Below are positions 34,117-43,231 of a stretch of 47,451 nucleotides of DNA, piece after piece. This stretch comes from an uncultured bacterium (GTDB taxonomy: Bacteria > Krumholzibacteriota > Krumholzibacteriia > LZORAL124-64-63), in the NCBI GenBank assembly GCA_903912525.1, contig CAIWHK010000047.1, forward strand, positions 1-47,451, written 5' to 3'. The translations under genes were made by a program, and so were the position numbers. The notes beneath the pieces are model-generated. The model had not been told where the DNA came from. It did not search any database and saw only the letters and a program-made list of their open reading frames with translations. Within the stretch, counting starts at the first letter, position 1. Each line of letters begins with the position of its first letter.

Positions 34117-34638
34117 TCAGCGATAGCTCGCCTTGAGGTCGCCCCATGCGGTGGCCTCGGCCGGCACGGCGTCCGAGACGACGCGGATGGATGCGGTCAT
34201 GTCGATGCCCATTGCCGAAAAGGGGCCGACGATCGGCCCGGTCACCGTGACCGGCACGCCCGCCTGCCAGTCGTACATGAACGACACCGCGCCGATGTAC
34301 TGCTGCGGGTTCGGGAATCCCTCGTCATCGACGACCTGCAGGATGACCGACACCAGCGGCGTGTTCCCCCCACCGGGCGTGATCGGCAGCGAACAGCTGA
34401 ACGACGACCAGCTCGGGTTGATGGTGCCGTTGATGATCGGCGTCGTCGTGACCAGCGAACCGTCGACCCAGACGAAGACCATGGGATCGGGATCGCCCTC
34501 GAAGATGCCGTCGGTGTCGGGCACGTGCCCGTGGATGTTCTCGACGAAGATCGTGACGGCCGCCGCCGCGGGACCGGCGACGAGCGCCAGCAGCAGCGAC
34601 AGGGACAGGCTGGCGAACAGACGTGAGCGAAGCGTCAT
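34117..34638 (-). CDS. secreted C2-like domain protein
   Basis: A 173-residue protein with a signal peptide (LFASLSLSLLLALVAGPAAAA) and a single C2-like domain. The calcium-loop pattern DTDGIFEGDPDPMVFVWVDG is followed by TTPIINGTINPSWSSF, matching the C2 consensus of DPYV...NPxW. C2 domains bind Ca2+ and membranes or act as structural modules; a secreted bacterial copy is less common. The ATG at 34638 is preceded by GGGGGAA. The long upstream frame is a shadow of the kinase gene. A T-rich patch and a palindrome copy lie upstream. Confidence 0.7.
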   Translation of the reverse strand: MTLRSRLFASLSLSLLLALVAGPAAAAVTIFVENIHGHVPDTDGIFEGDPDPMVFVWVDGSLVTTTPIINGTINPSWSSFSCSLPITPGGGNTPLVSVILQVVDDEGFPNPQQYIGAVSFMYDWQAGVPVTVTGPIVGPFSAMGIDMTASIRVVSDAVPAEATAWGDLKASYR

Positions 34639-34761
34639 GGCGAGTTCCCCCGGGATCAGGATGAAGCGTTGGACCGCCACGGCAGAGGTTCCGGTCGGCC
34701 GTGCGTCCAAATAGCATACCATTTTTGTTTTGTTTTTGTGGCCAAAAAATGGCGGGGTGAG

Positions 34762-34775
34762 TTGCGCCGGCGCAA
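34762..34775. repeat. TTGCGCCGGCGCAA palindrome, copy 5
   Basis: A perfect 14-bp palindrome, 57 bases past the stop of the kinase gene at 34833 on the minus strand. On that strand it is followed by a CCATTTTTTGG run, so it may be part of a terminator. Confidence 0.75.
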
Positions 34776-34832
34776 GTCGTTGAAACGCTGCCCTCAACAC
34801 CAGAACGCGGCAAGCGCATGCCGACGCTGGGT

Positions 34833-36614
34833 TCACTCCGGATTGGTCAGCACGATCTCGCGCACCCAGACCCCCGTGACGCCGGTTTCGCGACCGGCAA
34901 GGGCCCGAAAACGCGCCAACGGAGACCCCGCCTCGACACCCGCGACCGGCGACGACGACGACGGCGACGACGACGGCGAAAGTCCACCCACCCCGCGCAG
35001 CCGCGCGATCGCGGCCGCCGGCGCTGCGGCGTCTTCCACGGGACGTCCCGCCACCGGCTTGCCCAGTCCCGCGACCGATCCCTCGAGCTCGGCCACCGGC
35101 TCGGGGCTGGCGACGATCAGGAATGTCTCGCGTCCGCCGGCGCTGGTCACGGTCCAGGCCACCTCGCCGCCGTCCATCCTGCCGGGCAGTTCGACGGCGT
35201 CGTCGGCCGGCAGCGGGTTGCTCGCGGCGAATCCCGGCTGCGGGAACAGCAGGTAGGCCTCGCCGCGGTCGTCGGCGTTCAGCACGTAGACCCACAGTTT
35301 TCGCGAGGCGCGCCAGCGCAGCGACAGCCGGTCGCCGGGCGACACGCGGTCGCCGGTGGCCACGGACGTCGGCGCGCCGGCGCCGTGGCGCAACAGGGAG
35401 GCCTCGACGGCATAGGCGCCGGCAGGCATCGTCTCGGGTCGCCACGGACCGGTTCTCGACGCGGCCAGGATGACGAGTGACGCCACCGCGACCACGGCCA
35501 TACCGACCAGCACGGCGGCGCGTCGCCGCGACCGGGGACGCGGCGGCTCAACGGCGCCGACCCGACCGTCGAATCCGGGCCCGCGCAGCGGCGCCACGGC
35601 CTCGAGCGCCGCGGCAAACGCCTGCGCAGTGGTGCAGCGCAGCGCCGCGGTGGGCGCGATCGCCCGCTCGACCGTCTCGACCAGGGCCTGCGGCAGCCCC
35701 GCGCGCTTCTCGGCAAGCGATGGCCGCGGGCCCGCCTCGGCGGCCGCGCGCAGCTCTTCGAGGGATCCCTCGGGGAAGGGATGCGCGCCCGCCAGCGCGT
35801 ACCACACGAGCAGGCCGAGCGCATACACGTCGGTGCGCACGTCCGGGCCGCCGCCCAGCAGCAGTTCGGGCGCCATGTACATCGGCGAGCCGGCGATGCC
35901 CTTGGGCTTCGGCGTCGCATCGCCCAATGAAGGCAACGGGTGGCCCAGCCCGAAATCGGCCAGCACCCAGCGTCCGTCCGCGTCGCGGACGACGTTCGCG
36001 GGCTTGACGTCCCGGTGCAGCAACCCTGCGGCATGCACGGCGGACAGGGCGCCGCCGATCTCGCGGCCCAGGCGGACAGCTTCGGCGGGTGCGAGCGGCC
36101 CCGACGCGGCGATCGCGTTCTCGAGCGTCTCGCCGCGCACCAGTTCCATCCGCAACCCGATGCGGCCGTCGTGCACATCGATGCCGTGCACGGTCACGAC
36201 ATGCGGATGGCGCACGCGGGCCAGCGCCCGGCCCTCGGCCAGCAGCAGTGCTCGCTCGGCCTCCGCCCCGCCTCCCGCGCCCCCGGGCCGGACCAGCTTG
36301 AGGGCGACCTCGCGCCTGAGTTGCGGATCCCAGGCGCGCCACACATCGGCGCTGGAGCCGACACCCAGTCGCTCGAGCAGCAGCAGGTCGCCCCAACGCA
36401 GCGCCTCTTGGTCCGCGTCGACAGGGTCCGCCCCGACCGGGGACGTGCGCTGCAGGCCGCGGTTGTAGTTGCCGATGCGGTCGAGGTCACGCAGGGCCTC
36501 GACCACGGCGCGCTCGGTCGGGTCGATGTCGCGCACGACCGCATCCCAGTCGATGCTGTCGCCGTCGGACACCGAGCCGAGAAGGTCGTCGATCTGCTCG
36601 CGGTCAGGCTTCAT
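34833..36614 (-). CDS. Ser/Thr protein kinase with C-terminal DUF4384-like domain
   Basis: A 593-residue membrane kinase. After an N-terminal helical lead, the kinase domain shows RLGVGSSADVWRAWD and VALKLVR (glycine loop and Lys), HRDVKPANV (catalytic loop) and LADFGLG (DFG). All catalytic residues are kept. A single membrane segment (RRAAVLVGMAVVAVASLVILAAS) leads to an outside domain matching DUF4384: SPGDRLSLRWRASRKLWVYV, NADDRGEAYLLFPQPGF, GGRETFLIVASPEP. DUF4384 domains are often linked to CHAT proteins. ATG 36614 has GGAGGAG upstream and overlaps the sigma gene by 11 bases. The C-terminus has a DDDDGDDDGESPPT-type low-complexity region when read on the plus strand; in the protein it reads SPSSSPSSSSP. 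Confidence 0.88.
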   Translation of the reverse strand: MKPDREQIDDLLGSVSDGDSIDWDAVVRDIDPTERAVVEALRDLDRIGNYNRGLQRTSPVGADPVDADQEALRWGDLLLLERLGVGSSADVWRAWDPQLRREVALKLVRPGGAGGGAEAERALLLAEGRALARVRHPHVVTVHGIDVHDGRIGLRMELVRGETLENAIAASGPLAPAEAVRLGREIGGALSAVHAAGLLHRDVKPANVVRDADGRWVLADFGLGHPLPSLGDATPKPKGIAGSPMYMAPELLLGGGPDVRTDVYALGLLVWYALAGAHPFPEGSLEELRAAAEAGPRPSLAEKRAGLPQALVETVERAIAPTAALRCTTAQAFAAALEAVAPLRGPGFDGRVGAVEPPRPRSRRRAAVLVGMAVVAVASLVILAASRTGPWRPETMPAGAYAVEASLLRHGAGAPTSVATGDRVSPGDRLSLRWRASRKLWVYVLNADDRGEAYLLFPQPGFAASNPLPADDAVELPGRMDGGEVAWTVTSAGGRETFLIVASPEPVAELEGSVAGLGKPVAGRPVEDAAAPAAAIARLRGVGGLSPSSSPSSSSPVAGVEAGSPLARFRALAGRETGVTGVWVREIVLTNPE

Positions 36615-37203
36615 GTCCCATCTCCTCCGCCAGCCGGCGCAGGGCCCGCTGCACCGCCATGCGCACGGCATCGCGGCTCGCCCGACCGGTCATGGCGGCG
36701 ATCTCGCCATAGTCGAAATCCAGCTCCAGGCGCAGGTGCAGCAGTTCCTGGTCCGCGGGTCCCAGCGCGGCCAGCCCGCGTTCGTAACGCGCCAGCGCCG
36801 CACTGCCGATGGCCGCTTCCAGGGGGGATGGAGCCGGATCCGGCATGTCCTCGGGGAACTCCCCGGGGCCCGGGCGCCGAGCCGACCACCGCACCTGGTC
36901 CCTGATACGATTGAGGACGGCTTGGCGAACATAGGCCTGGAAACCGCCGGGGCCGCGGACCTCGATATGGTCGAGGCCCTGCACGGTGCGCAGCAGCGTC
37001 TCCTGCACCAGGTCGGACGTGTCCAGCAGCGAGCGCGCGTGATGCGGCAGGCGGCCGCTGGCCCAGCGCTGCAACCGCGGCAGGTACCGCGCCAGCAGCG
37101 CCTCGCTCGCGCGCGCGTCGCCGCCCTTGGCCTGCAGGAGCAGCTCACTGGTCGCCAGCAGCGAGATGTCGTTGTTGGGCTGCTGCCCCGGATGTTGTGA
37201 CAC
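36604..37203 (-). CDS. ECF-type RNA polymerase sigma factor
   Basis: A 199-residue sigma70-family ECF protein. Region 2 appears as LLARYLPRLQRWASGRLP through SLLDTSDLVQETLLRTVQGLDHIE, and region 4 as ALGPADQELLHLRLELDFDYGEIAAMTGRASRDAVRMAVQRALRRL. GTG 37203 is preferred because GGGAGG lies eight bases upstream; an upstream in-frame GTG at 37212 abuts that site. It sits between the CHAT gene (31-base gap) and the kinase gene (11-base overlap), so all three are one operon. No separate anti-sigma gene is present, so the kinase or CHAT protein may control its activity. Confidence 0.88.
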   Translation of the reverse strand: MSQHPGQQPNNDISLLATSELLLQAKGGDARASEALLARYLPRLQRWASGRLPHHARSLLDTSDLVQETLLRTVQGLDHIEVRGPGGFQAYVRQAVLNRIRDQVRWSARRPGPGEFPEDMPDPAPSPLEAAIGSAALARYERGLAALGPADQELLHLRLELDFDYGEIAAMTGRASRDAVRMAVQRALRRLAEEMGHEA

Positions 37204-37234
37204 GTCTTCCACCTCCCTTCCCGAACCGTCCGCT

Positions 37235-40200
37235 TCAGTCGCCGGAAGGCGTGAACGCGGCCCACGCGAACGGATGCGTATCGAGCCCCGCCGCCCGCCG
37301 CGCGGCGATCACGTCGCACGACGCGCGCCGCATGGCTTCGCCGGCGCTCGTGACGCCGGCCGCCCGGGCAGCGTAAAGCCGCGCCATCAACGCGACGGTC
37401 GCGTCGTCGTCGATGGGCCACAGGCTCGCGATCACCGCATGGGCGCCGGCCAGGTGGAAGGCCCGCGTCAGGCCCAGGCGCCCTTCGCGCGCCCACGTGT
37501 CGGCCACACCCGACTCGCACGCCGACAGCACGACCCAGTCGACCCCGCGCAGGTCCAGGGTGGCGACTTCCTCCGCCGTCAGCAGGCCCTCGTTCTCGTC
37601 GCCGTCGAGCTCGCCGGCGCGATCGGCGCCCGACAGCGCCAGCACGGCGCGGCGGCCCAGCCAGGGCGACGGCCCCGACTCAGACTTCGCAGCCGGCACG
37701 GACGCCAGGCCGCCCACGCCGCGCATCCCGGGCGGGTTCAGGGCGCAGTCGTCGTCCAGCAGCACCGCGTGCGTTGCCAGGTGCAGCAGGCTGCGTCCGG
37801 GCGCCGCGGCCTTGAACGCGGCCTCGGTGGCCGCGCCGCCGCGCAGCAGCATCTCGTCGCCGCCGTGCACGCGCGCGATCTCATCGATCTCGCGGCCTGT
37901 GCCCGGCAGGGGCGGGAACGCCAGCGGGCGATCGCTGCCGCAGGCGCGCAGCACCGACCGCGTCGACACGCCCACCGGCTTCGGGGCGCCTTCGCGGACC
38001 GCCGCCTGGTCGAAGGCGACGTCGCCCAGCGCCAGGAGGGTCCCGGCTTCAGGAGGCGCCGGCGCGGCCAGCAGGTCGCGCTCGGCGGCCAGCACGTGGA
38101 TGGTCGGGCCCGACTCGACGAGGTAACGGTTGCGCCCATCCGGCAGCGCGCCCCACGGCAGCTGCGTCAGCGGGCCTTCGGCGACCAGGTGCACGTCGCG
38201 CGCGCCCTTGGCCAGGGGAGCGACGCGATCCCAGGTGAGCGCGCGCACGCGCTTTCCCGCGTCACGGCATGTCCGTTCGGCCGCCGCCGCGGCGCCCGCG
38301 GCCGGGGCGCGCCCGCAGGCCGCCAGCCACGCGGACAACGCATCGTTGATCGCGGCGACCGGGCCCAGGTCGCGCACGCGGGCCGGCCCGTCTGATCGCA
38401 GGACGAACGCGAGCATGTGCGGCTGTTGCCCGGGCCGGGATGCGCTCGCAAAGGCGACCAGCGCCTCGTCGGCGCCCAACGCCGCCTTCAGGTCCGCCAG
38501 CCCGATGTCGGCACGCGCGCCATCAGCCGCCGTGCGCGGAGCCACCGCAGCCCAGCGCCGTCCGGCGTCGTCGGCTGCGGCCTGGAGTTCCGCCAACTGC
38601 TGCTCATCCTGGCCCGAAGCGCCGCCGGCTTGCCGCACCTGCAGCTGGGCCAGCTTGCGTTCGGCCTGCGTCCAGGCAGCGTGGGCGGCGCGCAGGCCCG
38701 CGTCGCGGCCGGCGACCAGGGGCGGGCGCCGCCGCGTTGCCTCCGCGGCCACCAGGCCGCGCCAGCGGATCAGTTCGTCCCACGTCGCGGCGGCATCCGC
38801 GGCGCCCGCCGTCGGCGCCAGGGCCAGCAGCGCATCCAGCGGCTGGTTGCGTTCGGCGGCCAGCGCCAGGCCCTCGCGCTCGGACAGGGCGCGGACATCG
38901 CGCACGAGCAGCGACCGGGACAGGCGCGCGCCGGCCAGCGCCAGGCGGCGCGCCTTGTTGTCGTCGCCGCTGCGCGCCGCCGCGGCGCTGCGCTCGGCCA
39001 GGGCCTCGACTTCCACCTTCGAGCCGCGCAGCCCGTGCGCATCGAGGTCGTCTTCGATGGCGCGGTCGAGGCGAACAACGGCCGCGTGGGCGCCCAGGCG
39101 CGACTGCAGGCTCAGCTGCCGGGTCCTGAGCGTCACCACGGAGGTCCAGAACGGCTCGGCCAGCGCCAGCTCGTTGGCTTCGGCGGCCTCGGCCTCGGCC
39201 AGCGCGGCGCGCGGATCCGTTTCGGCCAGCATCTCGGCCAGGCCGGCGCGCGCCTCGGTGACGCCGTCGACGTGCACCGAACCGTCGCCGGCCCCGTTGC
39301 GCGCAAGGAGCGCGCGGTACCCGGCGACCGCCGCCGTGGTGTCCCCCAGGGCCGCGTTCGCGTTGGCCAGCAGGACCTGCGCCCACAGCGTCTGCTCGTG
39401 GTCGGGCCCGAGGTTCTGCAGGTAGACGGGGATCACCTGCTCGATGACCCGCTTCGCGCGCGCGAAGTCGCCGATCTCCATCAACGCGATCACCAGGTTG
39501 CCGCGGTGGAGGGCCAGGTCCGACGCGCTGTAGCCGGGCGTCGACTCGGCGATCGCCACGGCCTTCAGGCCGAGGTCCACGGCGCGGGCGAGCTGGCCGT
39601 TGCGGTAGGCGAACGCGCACGCGCGCTGCAGGCCGAGCGTGTTGGCGGGATGTTCGGAGCCGAGCTGGCGCGCGTACTCGCCCATCGCCGCGTCCAGTTC
39701 GGCGCGCGCGCCGTCGATGTCGCCGAGCTTTTCCAGCTGCGAGGCGATCTGCGCGTGGAAGTCGCCGAGGCGCCGGTCGCGCGGCAGGTCGAGGCGCTCG
39801 CGCACGGCCAGGCCCGCCCGCGCCGCCACCAGCGCCGAGTCCGGCCGGCCCAGCATCATGAAGGAGTTGCCCAGGCGATACCACGACTCGGACACGTCGC
39901 GATGCTCATCGCCGAGCCGGAAGCGGCGCAGCGCCAGCGCGCGGCGCGCATGCCCCAGGGCTTCCTCGCGGGCGCCGGTGTCCGTCAGGATCAGGGCCAG
40001 GGCATCGCGTACCAGCGCGCGCTGCAGGTCGGCCTCGGGCGTCGCCGGCAGTTCCAGGGCCAGGGCGCGCCGCGCGCTGCGCACGGCCACCGAGTCGGCG
40101 AACGAGCGCTGGACGGCCCGCGCGCGCGCCACCGTCACCAGCGCCGAGGCCAGTTGCATCCGGTCGGGCGATGCCGACGCGTCGAGGCCGGCAACCGCGA

Positions 40201-40393
40201 GCGATGCGAGGCTGTCCGCTTCGCCGACGCGCCGCTGGTCGAGCGCGGCGGTCGCGCGCTCGAGCAGCGCACCGATATTTGGGGCGGCCTTGCGGGCAGC
40301 CGGGCGAGTAGCCGGGCGGTCGGCGGCGCCGGCGGCGCCGGCCGTGAAGGCGGCGAGCGTGAACGCGAGCACTATCGTCTTGCGTGCGGTCAT
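37235..40393 (-). CDS. exported TPR-CHAT protease-like protein
   Basis: A 1052-residue protein. A signal peptide (TIVLAFTLAAFTAGAAGAAD) is followed by about 600 residues of TPR-like helical repeats (GHARRALALRRFRLGDEHRDV, RVIEQVIPVYLQNLGPDHEQT). The C-terminal CHAT domain, a caspase-like clan CD cysteine peptidase fold, has the catalytic His875 in LLHLATHAVLL and Cys959 in WVVLSACESGVAD. Later segments include AHAVIASLWPIDDDATVALM and HPFAWAAFTPSGD. Both catalytic residues are present. Export would be unusual, since many CHAT proteins act in the cytoplasm; the signal peptide is clear. It is the first gene of the operon with an ECF sigma factor and a DUF4384 kinase. Confidence 0.88.
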   Translation of the reverse strand: MTARKTIVLAFTLAAFTAGAAGAADRPATRPAARKAAPNIGALLERATAALDQRRVGEADSLASLAVAGLDASASPDRMQLASALVTVARARAVQRSFADSVAVRSARRALALELPATPEADLQRALVRDALALILTDTGAREEALGHARRALALRRFRLGDEHRDVSESWYRLGNSFMMLGRPDSALVAARAGLAVRERLDLPRDRRLGDFHAQIASQLEKLGDIDGARAELDAAMGEYARQLGSEHPANTLGLQRACAFAYRNGQLARAVDLGLKAVAIAESTPGYSASDLALHRGNLVIALMEIGDFARAKRVIEQVIPVYLQNLGPDHEQTLWAQVLLANANAALGDTTAAVAGYRALLARNGAGDGSVHVDGVTEARAGLAEMLAETDPRAALAEAEAAEANELALAEPFWTSVVTLRTRQLSLQSRLGAHAAVVRLDRAIEDDLDAHGLRGSKVEVEALAERSAAAARSGDDNKARRLALAGARLSRSLLVRDVRALSEREGLALAAERNQPLDALLALAPTAGAADAAATWDELIRWRGLVAAEATRRRPPLVAGRDAGLRAAHAAWTQAERKLAQLQVRQAGGASGQDEQQLAELQAAADDAGRRWAAVAPRTAADGARADIGLADLKAALGADEALVAFASASRPGQQPHMLAFVLRSDGPARVRDLGPVAAINDALSAWLAACGRAPAAGAAAAAERTCRDAGKRVRALTWDRVAPLAKGARDVHLVAEGPLTQLPWGALPDGRNRYLVESGPTIHVLAAERDLLAAPAPPEAGTLLALGDVAFDQAAVREGAPKPVGVSTRSVLRACGSDRPLAFPPLPGTGREIDEIARVHGGDEMLLRGGAATEAAFKAAAPGRSLLHLATHAVLLDDDCALNPPGMRGVGGLASVPAAKSESGPSPWLGRRAVLALSGADRAGELDGDENEGLLTAEEVATLDLRGVDWVVLSACESGVADTWAREGRLGLTRAFHLAGAHAVIASLWPIDDDATVALMARLYAARAAGVTSAGEAMRRASCDVIAARRAAGLDTHPFAWAAFTPSGD

Positions 40394-40611
40394 TCGTCAG
40401 CGACTCCCTGGTCAAAGCGATGCGGCCGCAACGCTTTCATCGCAACTGTCAGTGCCGCAATAAGTTGAAAAGAAAACGGCACCGGGCGGCACCGCTGCTT
40501 TCCATTATGATACCACTTTTCCGCGATAGTGGATAAAAATGATAATCTTTCGCAAGACGGGAAAACGAGACGGCGGGACAAGCTGGCAACACCGCCGGTC
40601 GCGCCCCTGTC
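40394..40611. other. A+T-rich promoter region of the CHAT operon
   Basis: There is no gene here. A locally A+T-rich stretch (40500-40555) contains an inverted repeat CCACT...AGTGG. On the minus strand it reads TGGTATCAT, a possible extended -10 element for the CHAT operon. The left part is the downstream flank of the ABC permease gene. Confidence 0.4.
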
Positions 40612-42018
40612 CTAGGCCATCCGCACCCACCGCACCAGCGTCCGGAAGCTGGGCGGCTTCCCGGTCATCAGCAACCCGATGCGGAACACCTTCGACGCGA
40701 ACCACAACGCCCCCACCGCGCCGACGGCCGCCACCAGCACGCTCAGCCAGGTCTGCCACAGCGGCGGCGGCGAACTGGAACTCATCCGCAGCAGCATCGC
40801 GTAGAGGTTGACCGGCGGCAGGAAGCTCATCGCCACGGCCAGCGCGCCGTCCGGGTGACGGGTGATGGGCAGCCAGAGCAGCCAGGGCAGCATGTTGATC
40901 ATCATGACGGGGCTCATCAGCGTGCCGGCCTCGCTGACGTCGTTGACCGCGGCGCCGATCGCGCCCATCAGGCCCGCCATCATCGCGTACGACAGGATGT
41001 AGAACACGACCAGCCAGGCCAGCAGGGACGGATCGACCAGGTCGAGCACGGCGAACGAAGCGAGCGCCGCCAGCCCCATCGCCGCGTAGATCCCGAGCAT
41101 CACCAGGCCGACGCCCATCTGCGCCAGGATCTTGCCCGACATCAGTTCCATCGGCGAGGCGGCCGCCAGCAGCACCTCGACCACGCGGCTGGACTTGTCC
41201 TCGACGGTGTTGGTCATCAGCTGCGAGCCCGTCGACATGACCGACATCAGCAGCAGCGCCATGAAGCCGGCGGGCACCAGCAGGTTCAGCGCCTCGTTCG
41301 ATTTCCGTTCGCCCTCTGGCGTCACAACGCGGGTGGCGGCGCCGCTGACTTCCGTCATGGCGGCCACGCGCTGCGGTTCCAGGCCCGCCGCCTCGACGCG
41401 GGCCTCGACCAGCGTCCGCGACAACGCGCCGCGCAGTTCATCCTGCAGGCGATCGTCCAGCTTCGGCGGCACATAGAGGTCGTAGGCGCCGTAGATACCG
41501 CCGTCCGCGGCGGCGACGGCGTTCCCGTGGATGACGATGACGGCCAGGGGCGCGCTGGTGTCGGCCGCGGCGTCGCGGGTGCGCGCGGCCAGGCGCGCCT
41601 TCCAGTCGTCGAGCGATGCGGCCTCGGCATCCGTCAACCGCAGCGCGGGCGCCTCGCCCATCGCCGTGCGCAGGGCCTGGTCCATGGCGACGGACGCCGC
41701 CGCCCCGCCCACGGCCTGGGCGCCGGCCGGCAGGCGGGTCGCCACTTCCTCGCGCAACCGGGCGCCTGCTTCCAGCCGCCGGCGGCCCAGCTCGGCGGGC
41801 GACAGTTCGCGCCCCAGTCGCGGGGCGATCGCGCCGGTGGGGTCGATCACCGCGATGGTGCCCACGACGCGCGGCGCGCGCTCGTCCATCATGCGCGGCA
41901 TGACGAAGGCCATCAGGCCGATGATGGCCGGCAACACCAGCACGCCGACGACGAAGCTGCGGGTCATCACCGTGGCGACGAACTCGCGCCGAGCCACCCA
42001 GCCGACCTTGTTCAGCAT
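40612..42018 (-). CDS. ABC-2 type transporter permease
   Basis: A 468-residue membrane subunit of an ABC exporter, of the NatB-like group. The start MLNKVGWVARREFVATVMTR is typical. One membrane segment follows (VVGVLVLPAIIGLMAFVM), then a large extracytoplasmic domain of about 200 residues and five or more C-terminal membrane segments (FMALLLMSVMSTGSQLMTN, KILAQMGVGLVMLGIYAAMG). EDKSSRVVEVLLAAASPMELM is the conserved coupling-region motif. I chose ATG 42018, with GGAGG nine bases upstream, over ATG 42054. It overlaps or abuts the ATPase gene, so the two form one exporter. Substrate unknown; relatives export sodium or lipids. Confidence 0.83.
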   Translation of the reverse strand: MLNKVGWVARREFVATVMTRSFVVGVLVLPAIIGLMAFVMPRMMDERAPRVVGTIAVIDPTGAIAPRLGRELSPAELGRRRLEAGARLREEVATRLPAGAQAVGGAAASVAMDQALRTAMGEAPALRLTDAEAASLDDWKARLAARTRDAAADTSAPLAVIVIHGNAVAAADGGIYGAYDLYVPPKLDDRLQDELRGALSRTLVEARVEAAGLEPQRVAAMTEVSGAATRVVTPEGERKSNEALNLLVPAGFMALLLMSVMSTGSQLMTNTVEDKSSRVVEVLLAAASPMELMSGKILAQMGVGLVMLGIYAAMGLAALASFAVLDLVDPSLLAWLVVFYILSYAMMAGLMGAIGAAVNDVSEAGTLMSPVMMINMLPWLLWLPITRHPDGALAVAMSFLPPVNLYAMLLRMSSSSPPPLWQTWLSVLVAAVGAVGALWFASKVFRIGLLMTGKPPSFRTLVRWVRMA

Positions 42019-42043
42019 GACACGCGGCCTCCGCCTGCCCTGG

Positions 42044-42967
42044 TCATTCGACATGCGCGCGCTCCCGGGTCACGATCTTCACGAACACGTCCTCCAGGGT
42101 GACGCGCCGCAGCTCGACGCGGCGACTCGGCAGGGCGGCGGCGACCGCGGGCAACATTGCGGCCGCGTCGGCGCCCGGTTGCAGCGTCACCCGCACCTCG
42201 GGGCCGTCTCGTTCGGCCACGGCCACGAACGGCAGGGCCCGCAGCGGCGCCAGGTCGGGTTCGCTGTCCAGCGGCTCGCAGACGACCTGCCGGACATCCT
42301 CGTGGGCGCGGATCGCCGCCAGCGAATCGTCCAGCACCTTGCGGCCGCGGTCGATCATGACGATCCGGTCGCACAGCTGCTCAGCCTGGGCCATCTGGTG
42401 GGTCGAAAACAGGATGGTGGCGCCGCGGGCGTGCTGCTCCAGGAACAGGTCGCGCAGCAGCCGCGTGCTGACCGGGTCCAGCCCGCTGAACGGTTCGTCC
42501 AGGATCAGCAGCTGCGGCTCGTTGAGCACCGCGGCCACGAACTGCACCTTCTGCTGCATGCCCTTGGACAGCTCTTCGCACTTCTTGTCGGCGACGCCGC
42601 CCAGGTCCACGCGCTCGAGCCACGTCGCGACACGTCGGTCCAGCTCATCACCGGGTACGTTCTTGAGGTGCCCCATGAATCTCAGGAAGGCCCCGACCTT
42701 CATCTTGCGGTAGAGGCCGCGCTCTTCGGGCAGGTAGCCGACCCGGTCCTTGGCGTCCAGCGCGCGCCGGCAGCCGAGAACTTCCAGCTCGCCGCGGTCG
42801 GGAAACTGGATGGCCATGATCATGCGGATCGTCGTGGTCTTGCCCGCGCCGTTGGGGCCGATGAAGCCGCACAACGAGCCGCGGGGCACGTCCAGGTCGA
42901 GGTCGGTGACCGCTTCGGTGGCCCCGAAGGTCTTGGTCACCGCACGCAGGCGCACGGCTGGTTCCAT
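42044..42967 (-). CDS. ABC transporter ATP-binding protein
   Basis: A 307-residue nucleotide-binding subunit. Walker A is GPNGAGKTT, the Q-loop region is VGYLPEERGLYRKM, the signature-like motif is ELSKGMQQKVQF, Walker B is LLILDEPFSGLDP and the H-loop is LFSTHQMAQAE. YLPEERGLY is characteristic of the NatA-like/DUF4162 group, and the C-terminal tail fits that group. I start it at ATG 42967, with GAGGAA upstream; the preceding 33 codons in the frame have no family match. It partners the permease encoded next. Confidence 0.9.
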   Translation of the reverse strand: MEPAVRLRAVTKTFGATEAVTDLDLDVPRGSLCGFIGPNGAGKTTTIRMIMAIQFPDRGELEVLGCRRALDAKDRVGYLPEERGLYRKMKVGAFLRFMGHLKNVPGDELDRRVATWLERVDLGGVADKKCEELSKGMQQKVQFVAAVLNEPQLLILDEPFSGLDPVSTRLLRDLFLEQHARGATILFSTHQMAQAEQLCDRIVMIDRGRKVLDDSLAAIRAHEDVRQVVCEPLDSEPDLAPLRALPFVAVAERDGPEVRVTLQPGADAAAMLPAVAAALPSRRVELRRVTLEDVFVKIVTRERAHVE

Positions 42968-43231
42968 GGCGGGGGGTTCCTCGTTTGCGTTGTTGGCGCT
43001 CGTCGTGGCGGGCGCGACGACTGGAGCCGCCTGACAATAGTGACACGCCCCTCCCCCGCCCGTCAATCCACCCCCGTATTTGGCGGCCGGGCCGGCCTGC
43101 CGTGGCAGGGTTTTGCAGAAGACCTTCGTGCACCGGGCGATCGGGAAGACTGAACGGAATGAAGGTGTCTTTTCGGTCGTTTTCCGGAGTAATTTTGTAG
43201 CCGTTCACCAAGTGGTTGATACCATGTTGCC

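Noticed and set aside
37235-40393. Possible type III-E (Craspase-like) CRISPR component
   Set aside because: There is no Cas7-11, no CRISPR array and no Csx30/31-like gene nearby, and the protein has an export signal. Only the general idea of a CHAT-controlled sigma factor is retained.
42968-43231. Shared ECF promoter motif upstream of the two sigma operons (AGTGGT...GATACC / TGGTATCAT)
   Set aside because: The resemblance between 43209-43224 and the region near 40505 is short and the alignment is not consistent, so I do not claim it.
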